Assembly (NCBI GenBank): GCA_022561675.1
Contig: JADFQT010000025.1
Location: forward strand, 1 to 14,560
DNA length: 14,560 bases
Direction of reading: 5' to 3'
Origin: Chloroflexota bacterium
GTDB lineage: Bacteria > Chloroflexota > Dehalococcoidia > Lucifugimonadales > UBA3495
Below are positions 1-7,424 of the stretch, piece after piece. The first letter of the stretch is position 1; the number at the start of each line of letters is the position of its first letter. The position numbers and the translations under genes were made by a program. The notes beneath the pieces were generated by a model. The model was given only the letters and a program-made list of their open reading frames with translations. It made no database searches and was not told where the DNA came from.

Positions 1-561
1 CTGGAGCTTTCCAACCCCGACGTCGTTGAGGTGGATGGGATAGTCGATGAAGTAGATGTGCTCTCATTGAGGGAAGGAGTAAGGGCAGAGGTAACCCTCG
101 ACGCCCTGCCGGGCAGGCGGCTGGAGGGAATCCTTACCGAAATTGCGCCGGTGGCCCTCAGCCAGCAGGGGGTGGTCAGCTATCCCATACGCATCAGTCT
201 GGAACTGCCCCGCCGGATGGAACCCAGGGAGGGACTCAGCGCCGTGGCGAACATAGTTCTGCGGGAGGAAAGGAACGTGCTTCGGGTGCCCCAGCAGGCA
301 TTGCAGGGGAGTTTTGACCGACCGGTGGTGAAGGTCAAAACTCCCCTCGGCTACGAAGAGCGCAGCGTAACCCTGGGCGACACCGACGGCTATTGGGTGG
401 CGATTCGAGAGGGACTGGAGGAAGGGGAGGAGGTTGTGGTGCAAACCGCCAGCGCCACCACCAGCCAGTTCAGCTTCCGCCAGTTCCGGGGCCAATTCCG
501 AGGCTCCCAGGGCGGTGGTACCGGCAGGACGGGGGGCGGACGCCGGGGGGGTGGCCGCTGA
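1..561 (+). CDS. MacA/HlyD-like efflux adaptor (membrane-fusion protein), C-terminal part
   Basis: The reading frame is open from base 1 to TGA at 559-561, so the N-terminus lies outside the window; 186 residues are visible. The visible part looks like the beta-barrel and membrane-proximal domains of HlyD/MacA adaptors: VDGIVDEVDV, then REGVRAEVTLDALPGRRLEG and an EIAP turn, then a strand-rich stretch with VLRVPQQAL. Such adaptors link an inner-membrane ABC exporter to the outer envelope, and the next two genes encode that exporter. The GTG at 31 is internal, not a start. An odd feature is the C-terminal tail from about residue 160: it is Gly/Arg-rich with FRGQFRG and RTGGGRRGGGR segments, is probably disordered, and may touch acidic surface polymers or lipid head groups (inference). 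The family call is good; the transported substrate is unknown. Confidence 0.85.
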   Translation: MELSNPDVVEVDGIVDEVDVLSLREGVRAEVTLDALPGRRLEGILTEIAPVALSQQGVVSYPIRISLELPRRMEPREGLSAVANIVLREERNVLRVPQQALQGSFDRPVVKVKTPLGYEERSVTLGDTDGYWVAIREGLEEGEEVVVQTASATTSQFSFRQFRGQFRGSQGGGTGRTGGGRRGGGR

Positions 562-588
562 CTAGGTGGGGCCGGCGGGTATGAAGCC

Positions 589-1350
589 ATGATCAAGCTG
601 GAAAACGTCAGCAAGGTCTATCGGATGGGCAAGGTGGAGGTGCCGGCGCTCAGGGGCGCTAGCCTGTCCATCCAACGGGGCGAGATGGTCGCCATTGTCG
701 GTCCCTCCGGCTCCGGCAAATCGACGGTCATGAACATCATCGGATGTCTGGACGTGCCTACCTCGGGCAGATACCTGCTGGAGGATGAGGATGTGGGGCA
801 CCTGAGCGACGACCGGCTGGCGGAGATACGTAACCGCAAGATAGGATTCGTGTTTCAAACCTACAATCTGCTGCCGCGCCTTACCGCCTTTGCCAATGTG
901 GAGTTGCCTCTGCTCTACGGCAACGGCCGCGACAGAAAGCGCCGGTGTCTGGATGCCCTGGAGCGGGTCGGATTGGCCGGTCGGGTGGGGCATAAGCCGG
1001 CGGAGCTTTCCGGCGGGGAGCAGCAGCGAGTTGGAATAGCCCGCGCCCTGGTCAAACAGCCCAGCCTCATGCTGGCCGATGAGCCCACCGGGAACCTGGA
1101 CAGTCACTCCAGCGAGGAGGTGGTGGGCCTCCTGCAAAGACTGAATCAGCAGGAAGGGTTGACCGTGGTAATAGTCACCCATGACCCAGAGGTGGCGGCC
1201 TGCACCCGCCGGATCATTTCCATGAGGGATGGCCTGGTTGTGGGGGATGAGCAGGTACGAGACCCCCATGTGGTTCAGACTTCCGGTTATCCCTCCGCCC
1301 AGTCCGCATTGGGCCGGATGGAGCCGACAGCGGGGATGGCTTCACCTTGA
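589..1350 (+). CDS. MacB-type ABC transporter ATP-binding protein
   Basis: This 253-aa nucleotide-binding subunit belongs to the MacB/LolD-type ABC exporter family and powers the permease encoded next. All ABC motifs are visible: Walker A GPSGSGKST (residues 38-46), Q-loop Q90, signature LSGGE (140-144), Walker B LMLADE (160-165), D-loop NLD (169-171) and switch His198. The start MIKLENVSKVYRMG matches the usual beginning of the family. The C-terminal extension after about residue 215 is weakly conserved-looking. The gene starts 27 nt after the adaptor stop and its TGA lies inside the TTGA overlap with the permease, so the three are probably co-transcribed and the last two translationally coupled. 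The Shine-Dalgarno is poor. A four-codon ATG-AAG-CCA-TGA mini-ORF (581-592) ends across the start codon and could couple re-initiation. Confidence 0.95.
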   Translation: MIKLENVSKVYRMGKVEVPALRGASLSIQRGEMVAIVGPSGSGKSTVMNIIGCLDVPTSGRYLLEDEDVGHLSDDRLAEIRNRKIGFVFQTYNLLPRLTAFANVELPLLYGNGRDRKRRCLDALERVGLAGRVGHKPAELSGGEQQRVGIARALVKQPSLMLADEPTGNLDSHSSEEVVGLLQRLNQQEGLTVVIVTHDPEVAACTRRIISMRDGLVVGDEQVRDPHVVQTSGYPSAQSALGRMEPTAGMASP

Positions 1351-2597
1351 GACTGCTGGTTACTTTGCGAATGGCCCTATCCTCTCTAGGCACCAACAAA
1401 CTTCGGGCCGGACTTACGCTCCTCGGTATTGTTATCGGGGTGTCGGCTGTGATTTCCCTAATGGCCATCGGCCGGGGCGTCCAGCAGTCCATCACCTCCC
1501 GCATCGAATCCCTGGGGACCAACCTGCTGTTTGTCCGGCCTGGTGAATCCAGCCAGGGAGGGGTCTCCAGCGGACTGGGCAGCGCGGCGACCCTCACCCT
1601 GGAGGACGCCCAGGCTCTTCGGGACCAGGTAACCGCCCCGTCGGTTCTGGCGGTGGCTCCGGAGCTGACCGCCAGGTTGCAGGTGGTGGCAGGCAGGAAT
1701 AATACCCAGACCAGTGTCGTGGGAGTGACACCGGAATATCAAACGGTCCGCAACTTTCCGGTAAGCAGCGGCCAGTTCATCGGGCCGGGGCACGTCGATG
1801 CCAACTCCCAAGTGGCGGTGTTGGGCTCGCGGGTTTCGGAGACTCTGTTCGGGTTGCGAGATCCGGTGGGGCAATCGGTAAAGATCAACGGCCGGCGATT
1901 TCAGGTGATCGGAGTGCTGGAGAGCAAGGGCGCCGGTGGTTCCTTCGGATTTTTGGACGACCAGGTGCTGGTGCCCATAACCGCGGCCTACTACCGGCTG
2001 TCTTCCCAGAGAACGGCGCAGGGTGGCATCAATGTCCAGACGATCAACGTCCAGATCGCCGGAACGGACCAGATGGACAGCGCCGTGCAGGAGATCGCCA
2101 CGGTGCTGCGGCAGCGCCACCGCCTTGCCGGACAGGACGACTTTTCCATAACCAACCAGCAGGAAACGATTGAGGCCCTGGAGGAAACCACCAACACCTT
2201 CGTCCTTTTTCTGGGGGCCATTGCCGGAATATCCTTGCTGGTGGGGGGCATCGGCATCATGAACATCATGCTGGTGACGGTAACCGAACGCACCCGGGAG
2301 ATCGGTATTCGCAAAGCCATGGGCGCCAAGCGCCGGGACATATTGCTGCAGTTCATTGCCGAGGCGACCTTGCTCAGCCTGGGCGGCGGCGGCGCGGGCG
2401 TTCTGCTGGGTTTGCTGCTGGTCCAGTTGCTGAACGGGCAGACTTTGTTCGGCAGCCAACCGACCCAGACCTCCTTCAACGGGGACATCGCCCTGCTGGC
2501 CCTGGGGGTGTCCGCGGCCATCGGCCTGTTCTTCGGTATCTACCCGGCGGTGCGGGCCTCCCGGCTGCATCCCATAGATGCCCTACGCTACGAATAA
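1347..2597 (+). CDS. MacB/FtsX-type ABC transporter permease
   Basis: This 416-aa membrane subunit completes the ABC exporter. It shows the MacB plan: TM1 at about residues 21-42 (LTLLGIVIGVSAVISLMAIG), a large extracytoplasmic MacB_PCD-like domain (about 45-280), then TM2 (about 284-311), TM3 (342-362) and TM4 (381-403). The family hallmark after TM2 is clear: GGIGIMNIMLV followed by TERTREIGIRKAMGAKR (residues 300-329), and the protein ends in PAVRASRLHPIDALRYE. TTG at 1347 overlaps the ATPase stop as TTGA and restores the usual 10 or so residues before the ALSSLGTNKLR segment; an in-frame ATG at 1371 would truncate that segment. Two TAA codons in tandem end the gene. Likely substrates (lipoprotein, peptide, lipid or drug) cannot be told from sequence. 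Confidence 0.94.
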   Translation: MRLLVTLRMALSSLGTNKLRAGLTLLGIVIGVSAVISLMAIGRGVQQSITSRIESLGTNLLFVRPGESSQGGVSSGLGSAATLTLEDAQALRDQVTAPSVLAVAPELTARLQVVAGRNNTQTSVVGVTPEYQTVRNFPVSSGQFIGPGHVDANSQVAVLGSRVSETLFGLRDPVGQSVKINGRRFQVIGVLESKGAGGSFGFLDDQVLVPITAAYYRLSSQRTAQGGINVQTINVQIAGTDQMDSAVQEIATVLRQRHRLAGQDDFSITNQQETIEALEETTNTFVLFLGAIAGISLLVGGIGIMNIMLVTVTERTREIGIRKAMGAKRRDILLQFIAEATLLSLGGGGAGVLLGLLLVQLLNGQTLFGSQPTQTSFNGDIALLALGVSAAIGLFFGIYPAVRASRLHPIDALRYE

Positions 2598-2627
2598 TAA
2601 AATTAAAGCCCTGCGCCCGGACTAGAC

Positions 2628-3359
2628 ATGAGCTACCCCACAGACCATTTGGGCCATTACGCGGCCATTTCCCGAAATTTTTACTGCCTGCTGGCGGGCA
2701 TTTTGGTTTTGCTGACTGTGGGATGTGGTGCGACGGCATCGACCCAGGTTCCCCCCCGGTCGCCAAACACTCCGACCTCTTCGCCTACAGCCCTCACGGG
2801 AGAAAGTAAACCATCAGGAATCGTGAAGGTGGAAATACAGGACGAAACGGTAGCTCGGTATCTGGTCCGGGAGCAACTGGCCAGGCTGGACTTTCCCAAT
2901 GATGCCGTGGGGGAGACTTCCGGCGTAGCCGGCCAAATTATATTCAATCCGGATGGGGAGATTAATAGCGACGCATCGAAGATCACCGTGGACCTACGCT
3001 CCCTTAAAAGCGACAAAGACCGAAGAGATCGATTTCTTCGAACCAGGTCTCTTGAGTCGGATGTGTTTCCGACGGCCGAGTTCGTGGTCAAGGAGGTGCC
3101 TGGATTGGAATGGCCCCTCCCCAAAGAGGGAGAAGCCAGCTTTCAAATCGTTGGAGACATGACCGTGCATGGGTTCACCAGACCCATTATTTGGGAGGTC
3201 ACAGCTCAGTTTTCCGAGGACTCCTTCTCGGGAGTCGCTAAAACCAGCTTCACCTTTGATGACTTCGACATAGATGTCCCCAAAGTTCGGATAGTTCTCA
3301 GCGTGGAGGAAACGATGCGCTTTGAGCTGGACTTCCTGGCCTCGATCACGTCCGAATAA
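2628..3359 (+). CDS. YceI-like family lipoprotein
   Basis: This 243-aa protein has an N-terminal hydrophobic stretch (about residues 18-32) ending in LLTVGC, with Cys33 as the probable lipidation site; Thr at -3 is unusual for a lipobox. A Pro/Ser/Thr-rich linker (40-60) leads to a YceI-type lipocalin-like domain (about 63-243). Supporting segments are VREQLARLDFPNDAVGET, SKITVDLRSLKSD, the R-R-R-F-L followed by FPTAEF, and GDMTVHGFTRPIIWEVTAQ (176-194). YceI proteins bind isoprenoid-type amphiphiles in a beta-barrel, and the family is periplasmic or surface-anchored. It lies 30 nt after the permease with no obvious terminator between, so it may belong to the export operon and could hand a lipid-like ligand to or from it (inference). 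The Shine-Dalgarno is weak. Confidence 0.88.
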   Translation: MSYPTDHLGHYAAISRNFYCLLAGILVLLTVGCGATASTQVPPRSPNTPTSSPTALTGESKPSGIVKVEIQDETVARYLVREQLARLDFPNDAVGETSGVAGQIIFNPDGEINSDASKITVDLRSLKSDKDRRDRFLRTRSLESDVFPTAEFVVKEVPGLEWPLPKEGEASFQIVGDMTVHGFTRPIIWEVTAQFSEDSFSGVAKTSFTFDDFDIDVPKVRIVLSVEETMRFELDFLASITSE

Positions 3360-3362
3360 GGC

Positions 3363-3384
3363 AGGGCGCACGGCCGTGCGTCCT
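3363..3384 (+). terminator. Palindromic hairpin after the YceI-like gene
   Basis: A 22-bp near-perfect palindrome with CGCACGG/CCGTGCG at its centre begins 3 nt after the stop codon, with one G-T wobble in the outer stem. No T-run follows directly; the nearest is ATTTTT at about 3408-3412. It is a plausible end of the transporter operon transcript, but not a classical intrinsic terminator. Confidence 0.45.
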
Positions 3385-3622
3385 TACAGACCCCCCGGGA
3401 CTAGCAATTTTTAGGCAGACTTGGTGTCACCTTCGCGCCGATTGTTAACCGCTTCTCCTCAGCGGCCAAGGAGCCCGGCTTTTCTCATCGGGGTGATTGC
3501 ACTCTATTACCTTGTTGCTGGCCTGGTTAGAAATAAAGGAGGGCCAGGAGATCGACCGGGAAATCCACCGGGAGATCGGCATGGCGTCCTGAAATAACTT
3601 CGTCGACCGGGGACCCGCAGCT
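3385..3622. other. Intergenic region before the secreted-protein gene
   Basis: About 240 bp without a convincing gene. It contains a small CTCCT/AGGAG hairpin near 3456-3474 and the string TCGACCGGG twice (3552-3560 and 3603-3611), with a related CCACCGGG between them at about 3564-3571. No strong -10/-35 pair is visible; candidates such as TATTAC near 3504 are weak. The promoter of the secreted-protein gene is probably here, but I cannot place it. Confidence 0.4.
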
Positions 3623-4903
3623 ATGCTTTTACCAACCTCTCCGCTTCGCCATCCCAGGTTGCTGCTAGCCCTGCTGGGCTTGGCGGCCATCTCCGGGCTG
3701 CTGATCTCCGGGCTGCAGCCCTCCCAAACCGCGGCAGCTCCGGTAGCCGCGGCCACTGCGTTGGTGCTCTCTCCCGCTACCGCCTTGGCCAATCAAACTG
3801 TGACCCTTACCGGCACCAATTTCTCCACCAGTGGCACGGCTAGCATCAGTTCCATAACCATTGGAGGCACCGCAGTGGCAGCCGACAAGATCAGCTCCGG
3901 CACCCTGGTGGCGGTGGATAGCGCCGGGAATTTCTTCGCCACTCTGATGATTCCGGTGACCGCGCCTTACTTAGCTCCGGGCGCCCAAACGGTGCTGGTC
4001 ACCGATAGCGACGGTAAGCAAGCCTCGGCCACTCTGACCATTCCCAAGCCGACGCTAACCCTGGCCCCCGCCGCCAGCCGGGCGGGCGCCACGGTCACCG
4101 CCACGGGCACCAATTATCCGAAATACAGCACCAGGCTGGGCTCCGATGCCCCGCCGAGCGTGCGCATTGAGTACAGGCTGCCCAATCTAACGGTGAAGCG
4201 GGTGGTCACGGCCATACCGGATTCTTCGGGGAACTTCAAGGTCTCCTTCGTAGTGCCTCGGGACGCTCCGGCCGGCTCCAAGGACAATCTGGTGACCGCC
4301 ACCATCGCCGGTACGTCCACCAAGGTCGAGGCCAAGCATACGGTGGATGACGCGGTCCTCTCCTTAAGGCCGGCCAGCGGTGCGCCGGAGGCGGAAATCA
4401 CCGTCAGCGGTAGCAAGCTCAAGCCCTACACCGCCGTCGGCTCGCTGACGATGGGCAACCTGAAAATGCGAACCACAGCCAACGTTTACACCGATGCTGA
4501 CGGGAGCTTTAGCGCCACCTTTGTGGTACCCCAGCTGGAGGATGGACTCTATGGATTCACCGCGGAGGTGGGCGATGGACGGTACTCGGCGGCCTTTACC
4601 GTGGTTGGCTCCGGTATAGCTTTAGCCGAGCCACCACCGGCGCCCGCCGAACTGTCCCGCTCAATAGGTCTGGTGTGGGCTTTGCGGCCTATGGGCGATA
4701 CGCTGGTGCGGGTTTTTCATTTCGACCAAGGGCTGAGGGGATGGTCCTTCTACGACCCTCGGCCCATCTTTGAAAAGCATGTAGACCTGCTGGAACTTGT
4801 GGAAGGGGAAATCTACTGGGTGGAAGTGGTTTCCGACCAGCAGGTGGTTCTGGACCGAAAGATGCGTACCTTCTACCGGGGTTGGAACCTGATCAGCTGG
4901 TAG
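3623..4903 (+). CDS. Secreted protein with three Ig-like repeats and a C-terminal GWNLISW module
   Basis: This 426-aa protein starts with a Sec-type signal: Arg/His-containing n-region, hydrophobic residues about 13-30, and a likely cleavage near the AAA at 37-39. Three repeats of about 90 residues follow (46-140, 143-240, 243-327). Each opens with a strand like TVTLTGTNF, TVTATGTNY or EITVSGSKL and has a later SAGNFFATL, SSGNFKVSF or ADGSFSATF turn-strand, as in IPT/TIG or bacterial Ig-like folds. A Pro-rich linker (about 333-343) leads to a C-terminal module with FHFDQGLRGWSFYDPRP, then LVEGEIYWVEV, ending YRGWNLISW. I recall that aromatic ending from many Dehalococcoidia exported proteins; its role is unproven, perhaps surface attachment. 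No catalytic residues are evident, so a structural or adhesive role is most likely. The Shine-Dalgarno is weak. Confidence 0.8.
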   Translation: MLLPTSPLRHPRLLLALLGLAAISGLLISGLQPSQTAAAPVAAATALVLSPATALANQTVTLTGTNFSTSGTASISSITIGGTAVAADKISSGTLVAVDSAGNFFATLMIPVTAPYLAPGAQTVLVTDSDGKQASATLTIPKPTLTLAPAASRAGATVTATGTNYPKYSTRLGSDAPPSVRIEYRLPNLTVKRVVTAIPDSSGNFKVSFVVPRDAPAGSKDNLVTATIAGTSTKVEAKHTVDDAVLSLRPASGAPEAEITVSGSKLKPYTAVGSLTMGNLKMRTTANVYTDADGSFSATFVVPQLEDGLYGFTAEVGDGRYSAAFTVVGSGIALAEPPPAPAELSRSIGLVWALRPMGDTLVRVFHFDQGLRGWSFYDPRPIFEKHVDLLELVEGEIYWVEVVSDQQVVLDRKMRTFYRGWNLISW

Positions 4904-4934
4904 CTGGAGCCGGCCAAAGCCTAACCCTCCAGCT
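4902..4934. terminator. Inverted repeat at the convergent junction with the helicase gene
   Basis: AGCTGGAG (4902-4909) and CTCCAGCT (4927-4934) form a perfect 8-bp stem with a 17-nt loop spanning both gene ends; the loop contains the helicase stop codon. There is no T-run on either strand. Position suggests a bidirectional terminator or RNA-stabilising hairpin. Confidence 0.4.
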
Positions 4935-7164
4935 TCTCCAGTGGCGCAAAGCTCAATAGCAGTTTCTTCACACCAACTACCTCCGAGAACTGAACCGTAA
5001 CCTCGTGGTCGTCGCTGGACGGTGTGCATTCCATGACCACCCCTTCTCCAAAAGTGGAATGGCGAACCAGGTCGCCGGTCTGTAAAGATATTCTAGGAGC
5101 GGCCGGGGGAGCCGGCGGGGTTTTATTCGAGGGCCAACCGGAAGCCCCGGAGGCGCCGTAGCTTGTAGATACGGCCGGTATCCGGACAGCCGGAGCCGGA
5201 ACTTTTCGAGAAGCGGCGGCGATCAGGTGTTCGGGCACCTCCCGGAGGAAGCGGGACGCCATGGTCGGGCCGCTGCTGCCCATAAACCCCCGTCGAAAGG
5301 CGCGCAGCAGGTAGAGGCGGCGCTCGGCCCGGGTGAACCCCACGTAACACAGACGGCGCTCCTCTTCCAGCTCCGTTTCACTATCCATGGATCGGCTGTG
5401 GGGCAGCAGTCCCTCCTCCATCCCGACGATGAATACCACCGGGAACTCCAGCCCCTTGGCTTGATGCAGCGTTATCAGTGTGATGGAATTTTCCGAGTCC
5501 TCGTAGCTGTCCACATCGGCCACCAGGGACAGCCGCTCCAGCAGGGTGGCCAGCCCATCGGGAGGCTGCTCGGCGTTGAACTCGCGGGCCGTCTCGCGCA
5601 GCTCCAAGATGTTTTCCCAGCGCTCCTCCGGCTGGTCGTCGCCGCTCTGGATGTGGTGACGCAGACCGCTGTCCTCCAAAACCTGGTCGATCAGTTCCAC
5701 CACCGGAAGCTGGGTGGACTGTTGCACCAGCCTCTGAACGATGTCGCAAAAATTGGCGATGGAACTGGCGGCCCGGCTGGGCAGGGGAGCCGGGCATTGC
5801 TCGCCCTGCTGCCGCGCCTGGGCGATACGACCCATGGCAGTATATAGCGAGATGTTCTCCCGCTGGGACCAGCGGACCAGCTCCTGCATTGATTTGGCGC
5901 CGATGCCCCGGGGAGGCACGTTGACCACCCGCGTCAGGTTCACCTCATCCTGGGGGTTGTGCAGCAGGTGGAGGTAGGCCATCAGGTCTTTGACCTCGCG
6001 GCGGTGGTAGAAGCGTATCCCCCCCACCAGCCGGTACTGCATGCCCTGGTGCAGGCAGGCCTCCTCCAGGGCCCGGGATTGGGCATTGACCCGGTACATA
6101 ATGGCGCAGTCGCCCGGCTTGTGCCCATTTTCGCGAACCAGCTGGCTAATCTGGCTGATAACGAACTCGGCTTCCTCTTGCTCGTCGTAGGCCTCGTGGA
6201 CCGTTATGGGCACTCCCGGCTCGTTCTCGGTGAACAAGTCCTTGTGCAGCCGCATGCCGTTGGCCGTTATAAGACTCTTGGCCGCCTCCAGGATGGTTCC
6301 GGTGGAGCGGTAGTTCTGCTCCAGGGTAATGGTCTTGGCCTGGGGATAATCCTGCTGAAAGCTGAGAATGTTGCGGATGTCGGCGTTGCGCCAGGAGTAG
6401 ATCGACTGGTCCGGGTCTCCCACCACGCAGATGTTCCGATCCTCTCCGGTGAGCAGCCGGGCCAGGCGATACTGGGCCACGTTGGTGTCCTGGAACTCAT
6501 CCACCATCAGGTACTGGTAGCGCTGCTGATACCGCTCCCGCACGTCCTGGGATTCCTGAAGCAGCTGGACGGCCTTCATCAGCAGGTCGTCGAAATCCAC
6601 CGCGTTGTTTCGGCTCAGCAGCTCCTCGTAGTGGTGGTAAACCCGGGCGCAGACCTCTTCAAAGTAATTTTCCCGTTGCTGGGCCAGCGCCCCGGAATCC
6701 ATGAGCACGCTTTTCGCTTTGGAGATAACGCTCTGGACCGACCGGGGATGGTGACGCTTGGGGTCCAAATCGGCCAATTCCATTGACCTTTTGATCAGCG
6801 CCAGCTGGTCGTCGGAATCGTAGATCGAGTAGTGGGGATCCAGGCCTATTGGCGCCCCGTCTCGCCGGAGCATCAGGGCGCAGAAGGCGTGAAAGGTGCC
6901 CACGGTGAGGGAGTTGCTGCTGCCGCCGACCAGACGTTGCAGCCGGTCCCGCATCTCCCGAGCCGCTTTGTTGGTGAAGGTAACCGCGGCAATGCGGTAG
7001 GGGCTGACGCCGCAGACCCGCACCAGGTAGGCGATCCGGTGGGTGATGACCCGGGTTTTGCCGCTGCCCGGCCCGGCGATGATCAGCAAAGGTCCCTGAA
7101 TGGTTTCCACGGCCTCCCTTTGAGGCGGGTTCAGTCCTTGCAGCACTTCCAAGCCTGGTGTCAT
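4921..7164 (-). CDS. pcrA: PcrA/UvrD-type ATP-dependent 3'-5' DNA helicase
   Basis: This 747-aa superfamily 1A helicase unwinds DNA in nucleotide-excision and mismatch repair and clears RecA filaments or stalled polymerase. All helicase motifs are present: Walker A AGPGSGKT (30-37), Ia TFTNKAAREM (62-71), II VDEFQDTN (221-228), III GDPDQSIYSWRNA (249-261), IV EQNYRST (282-288), V TLHQAKGLEF (565-574) and VI CYVGFTRAERR (606-616). A Pro/Ala/Ser-rich linker (about 655-690) is followed by a C-terminal Tudor-like domain with DLVRHSTFGEGVV (698-710), the RNA-polymerase-binding module of PcrA-type proteins, which favours PcrA over Rep. Length is normal for the family. The start MTPGLEVLQGLNPPQREAV fits the family, and the promoter lies so close that the mRNA should begin at the ATG. 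Confidence 0.96.
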   Translation of the reverse strand: MTPGLEVLQGLNPPQREAVETIQGPLLIIAGPGSGKTRVITHRIAYLVRVCGVSPYRIAAVTFTNKAAREMRDRLQRLVGGSSNSLTVGTFHAFCALMLRRDGAPIGLDPHYSIYDSDDQLALIKRSMELADLDPKRHHPRSVQSVISKAKSVLMDSGALAQQRENYFEEVCARVYHHYEELLSRNNAVDFDDLLMKAVQLLQESQDVRERYQQRYQYLMVDEFQDTNVAQYRLARLLTGEDRNICVVGDPDQSIYSWRNADIRNILSFQQDYPQAKTITLEQNYRSTGTILEAAKSLITANGMRLHKDLFTENEPGVPITVHEAYDEQEEAEFVISQISQLVRENGHKPGDCAIMYRVNAQSRALEEACLHQGMQYRLVGGIRFYHRREVKDLMAYLHLLHNPQDEVNLTRVVNVPPRGIGAKSMQELVRWSQRENISLYTAMGRIAQARQQGEQCPAPLPSRAASSIANFCDIVQRLVQQSTQLPVVELIDQVLEDSGLRHHIQSGDDQPEERWENILELRETAREFNAEQPPDGLATLLERLSLVADVDSYEDSENSITLITLHQAKGLEFPVVFIVGMEEGLLPHSRSMDSETELEEERRLCYVGFTRAERRLYLLRAFRRGFMGSSGPTMASRFLREVPEHLIAAASRKVPAPAVRIPAVSTSYGASGASGWPSNKTPPAPPAAPRISLQTGDLVRHSTFGEGVVMECTPSSDDHEVTVQFSEVVGVKKLLLSFAPLEKLEG

Positions 7165-7170
7165 GACAAA

Positions 7171-7179
7171 ATTATAGCA
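7171..7179 (-). promoter_or_regulatory. Extended -10 promoter of the helicase gene, predicted leaderless
   Basis: On the minus strand, TGC-TATAAT (7179-7171) is followed by TTTGTC and then the ATG at 7164-7162. The 6-nt gap puts transcription start at the A of the ATG, so the mRNA would have no 5' leader. Consistent with this, no Shine-Dalgarno sequence precedes the ATG. No good -35 is seen at the expected distance, as often happens with extended -10 promoters. Confidence 0.65.
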
Positions 7180-7320
7180 TGGGGTAATAACGCCGGAGGA
7201 GGGTGGGAAAGGGAGGCCAAGGGCAGCCGGGCCCGGGTTATATCGGCGATTTTAAGCCAATCCACCCCACCGAATCTGAGTAGTCAGCCACAAGGACCCG
7301 ATGCGACTTTTTCACTCAAA

Positions 7321-7329
7321 TGCTATAAT
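7321..7329 (+). promoter_or_regulatory. Extended -10 promoter of the aminotransferase gene
   Basis: TGC-TATAAT is a full-consensus -10 with the extended TGN element. Transcription would start near 7336 and leave a leader of about 90 nt before the GTG start. The -35 region (about 7301-7306) does not match TTGACA. The leader holds an inverted repeat, GGAGTT (7348-7353) with AACTCC (7383-7388), and the string ATTCCCGG twice just before the start; I recognise no riboswitch in it. Confidence 0.6.
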
Positions 7330-7424
7330 CTCTGCCTGTAATAACGCGGAGTTGCTAGCTGACCACCTGATGTACCCATTGGAACTCCATCGGATTCCCG
7401 GCCAACGAATTCCCGGGAGGAAGC

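Noticed and set aside
1458..2570. Long minus-strand frame (370 codons) opposite the permease gene.
   Set aside because: It is a mirror of a well-conserved permease and shows no recognisable domain or ribosome site.
3497..3592. 31-codon frame with TTG start encoding a hydrophobic stretch then EIKEGQEIDREIHREIG.
   Set aside because: There is no ribosome site, it has a rare start and no known family. The pattern may reflect the local GATCGACCGGG-type repeats.
3445..3792. 115-codon minus-strand frame upstream of the secreted-protein gene.
   Set aside because: It overlaps the signal peptide region of a well-supported gene and has no recognisable content.
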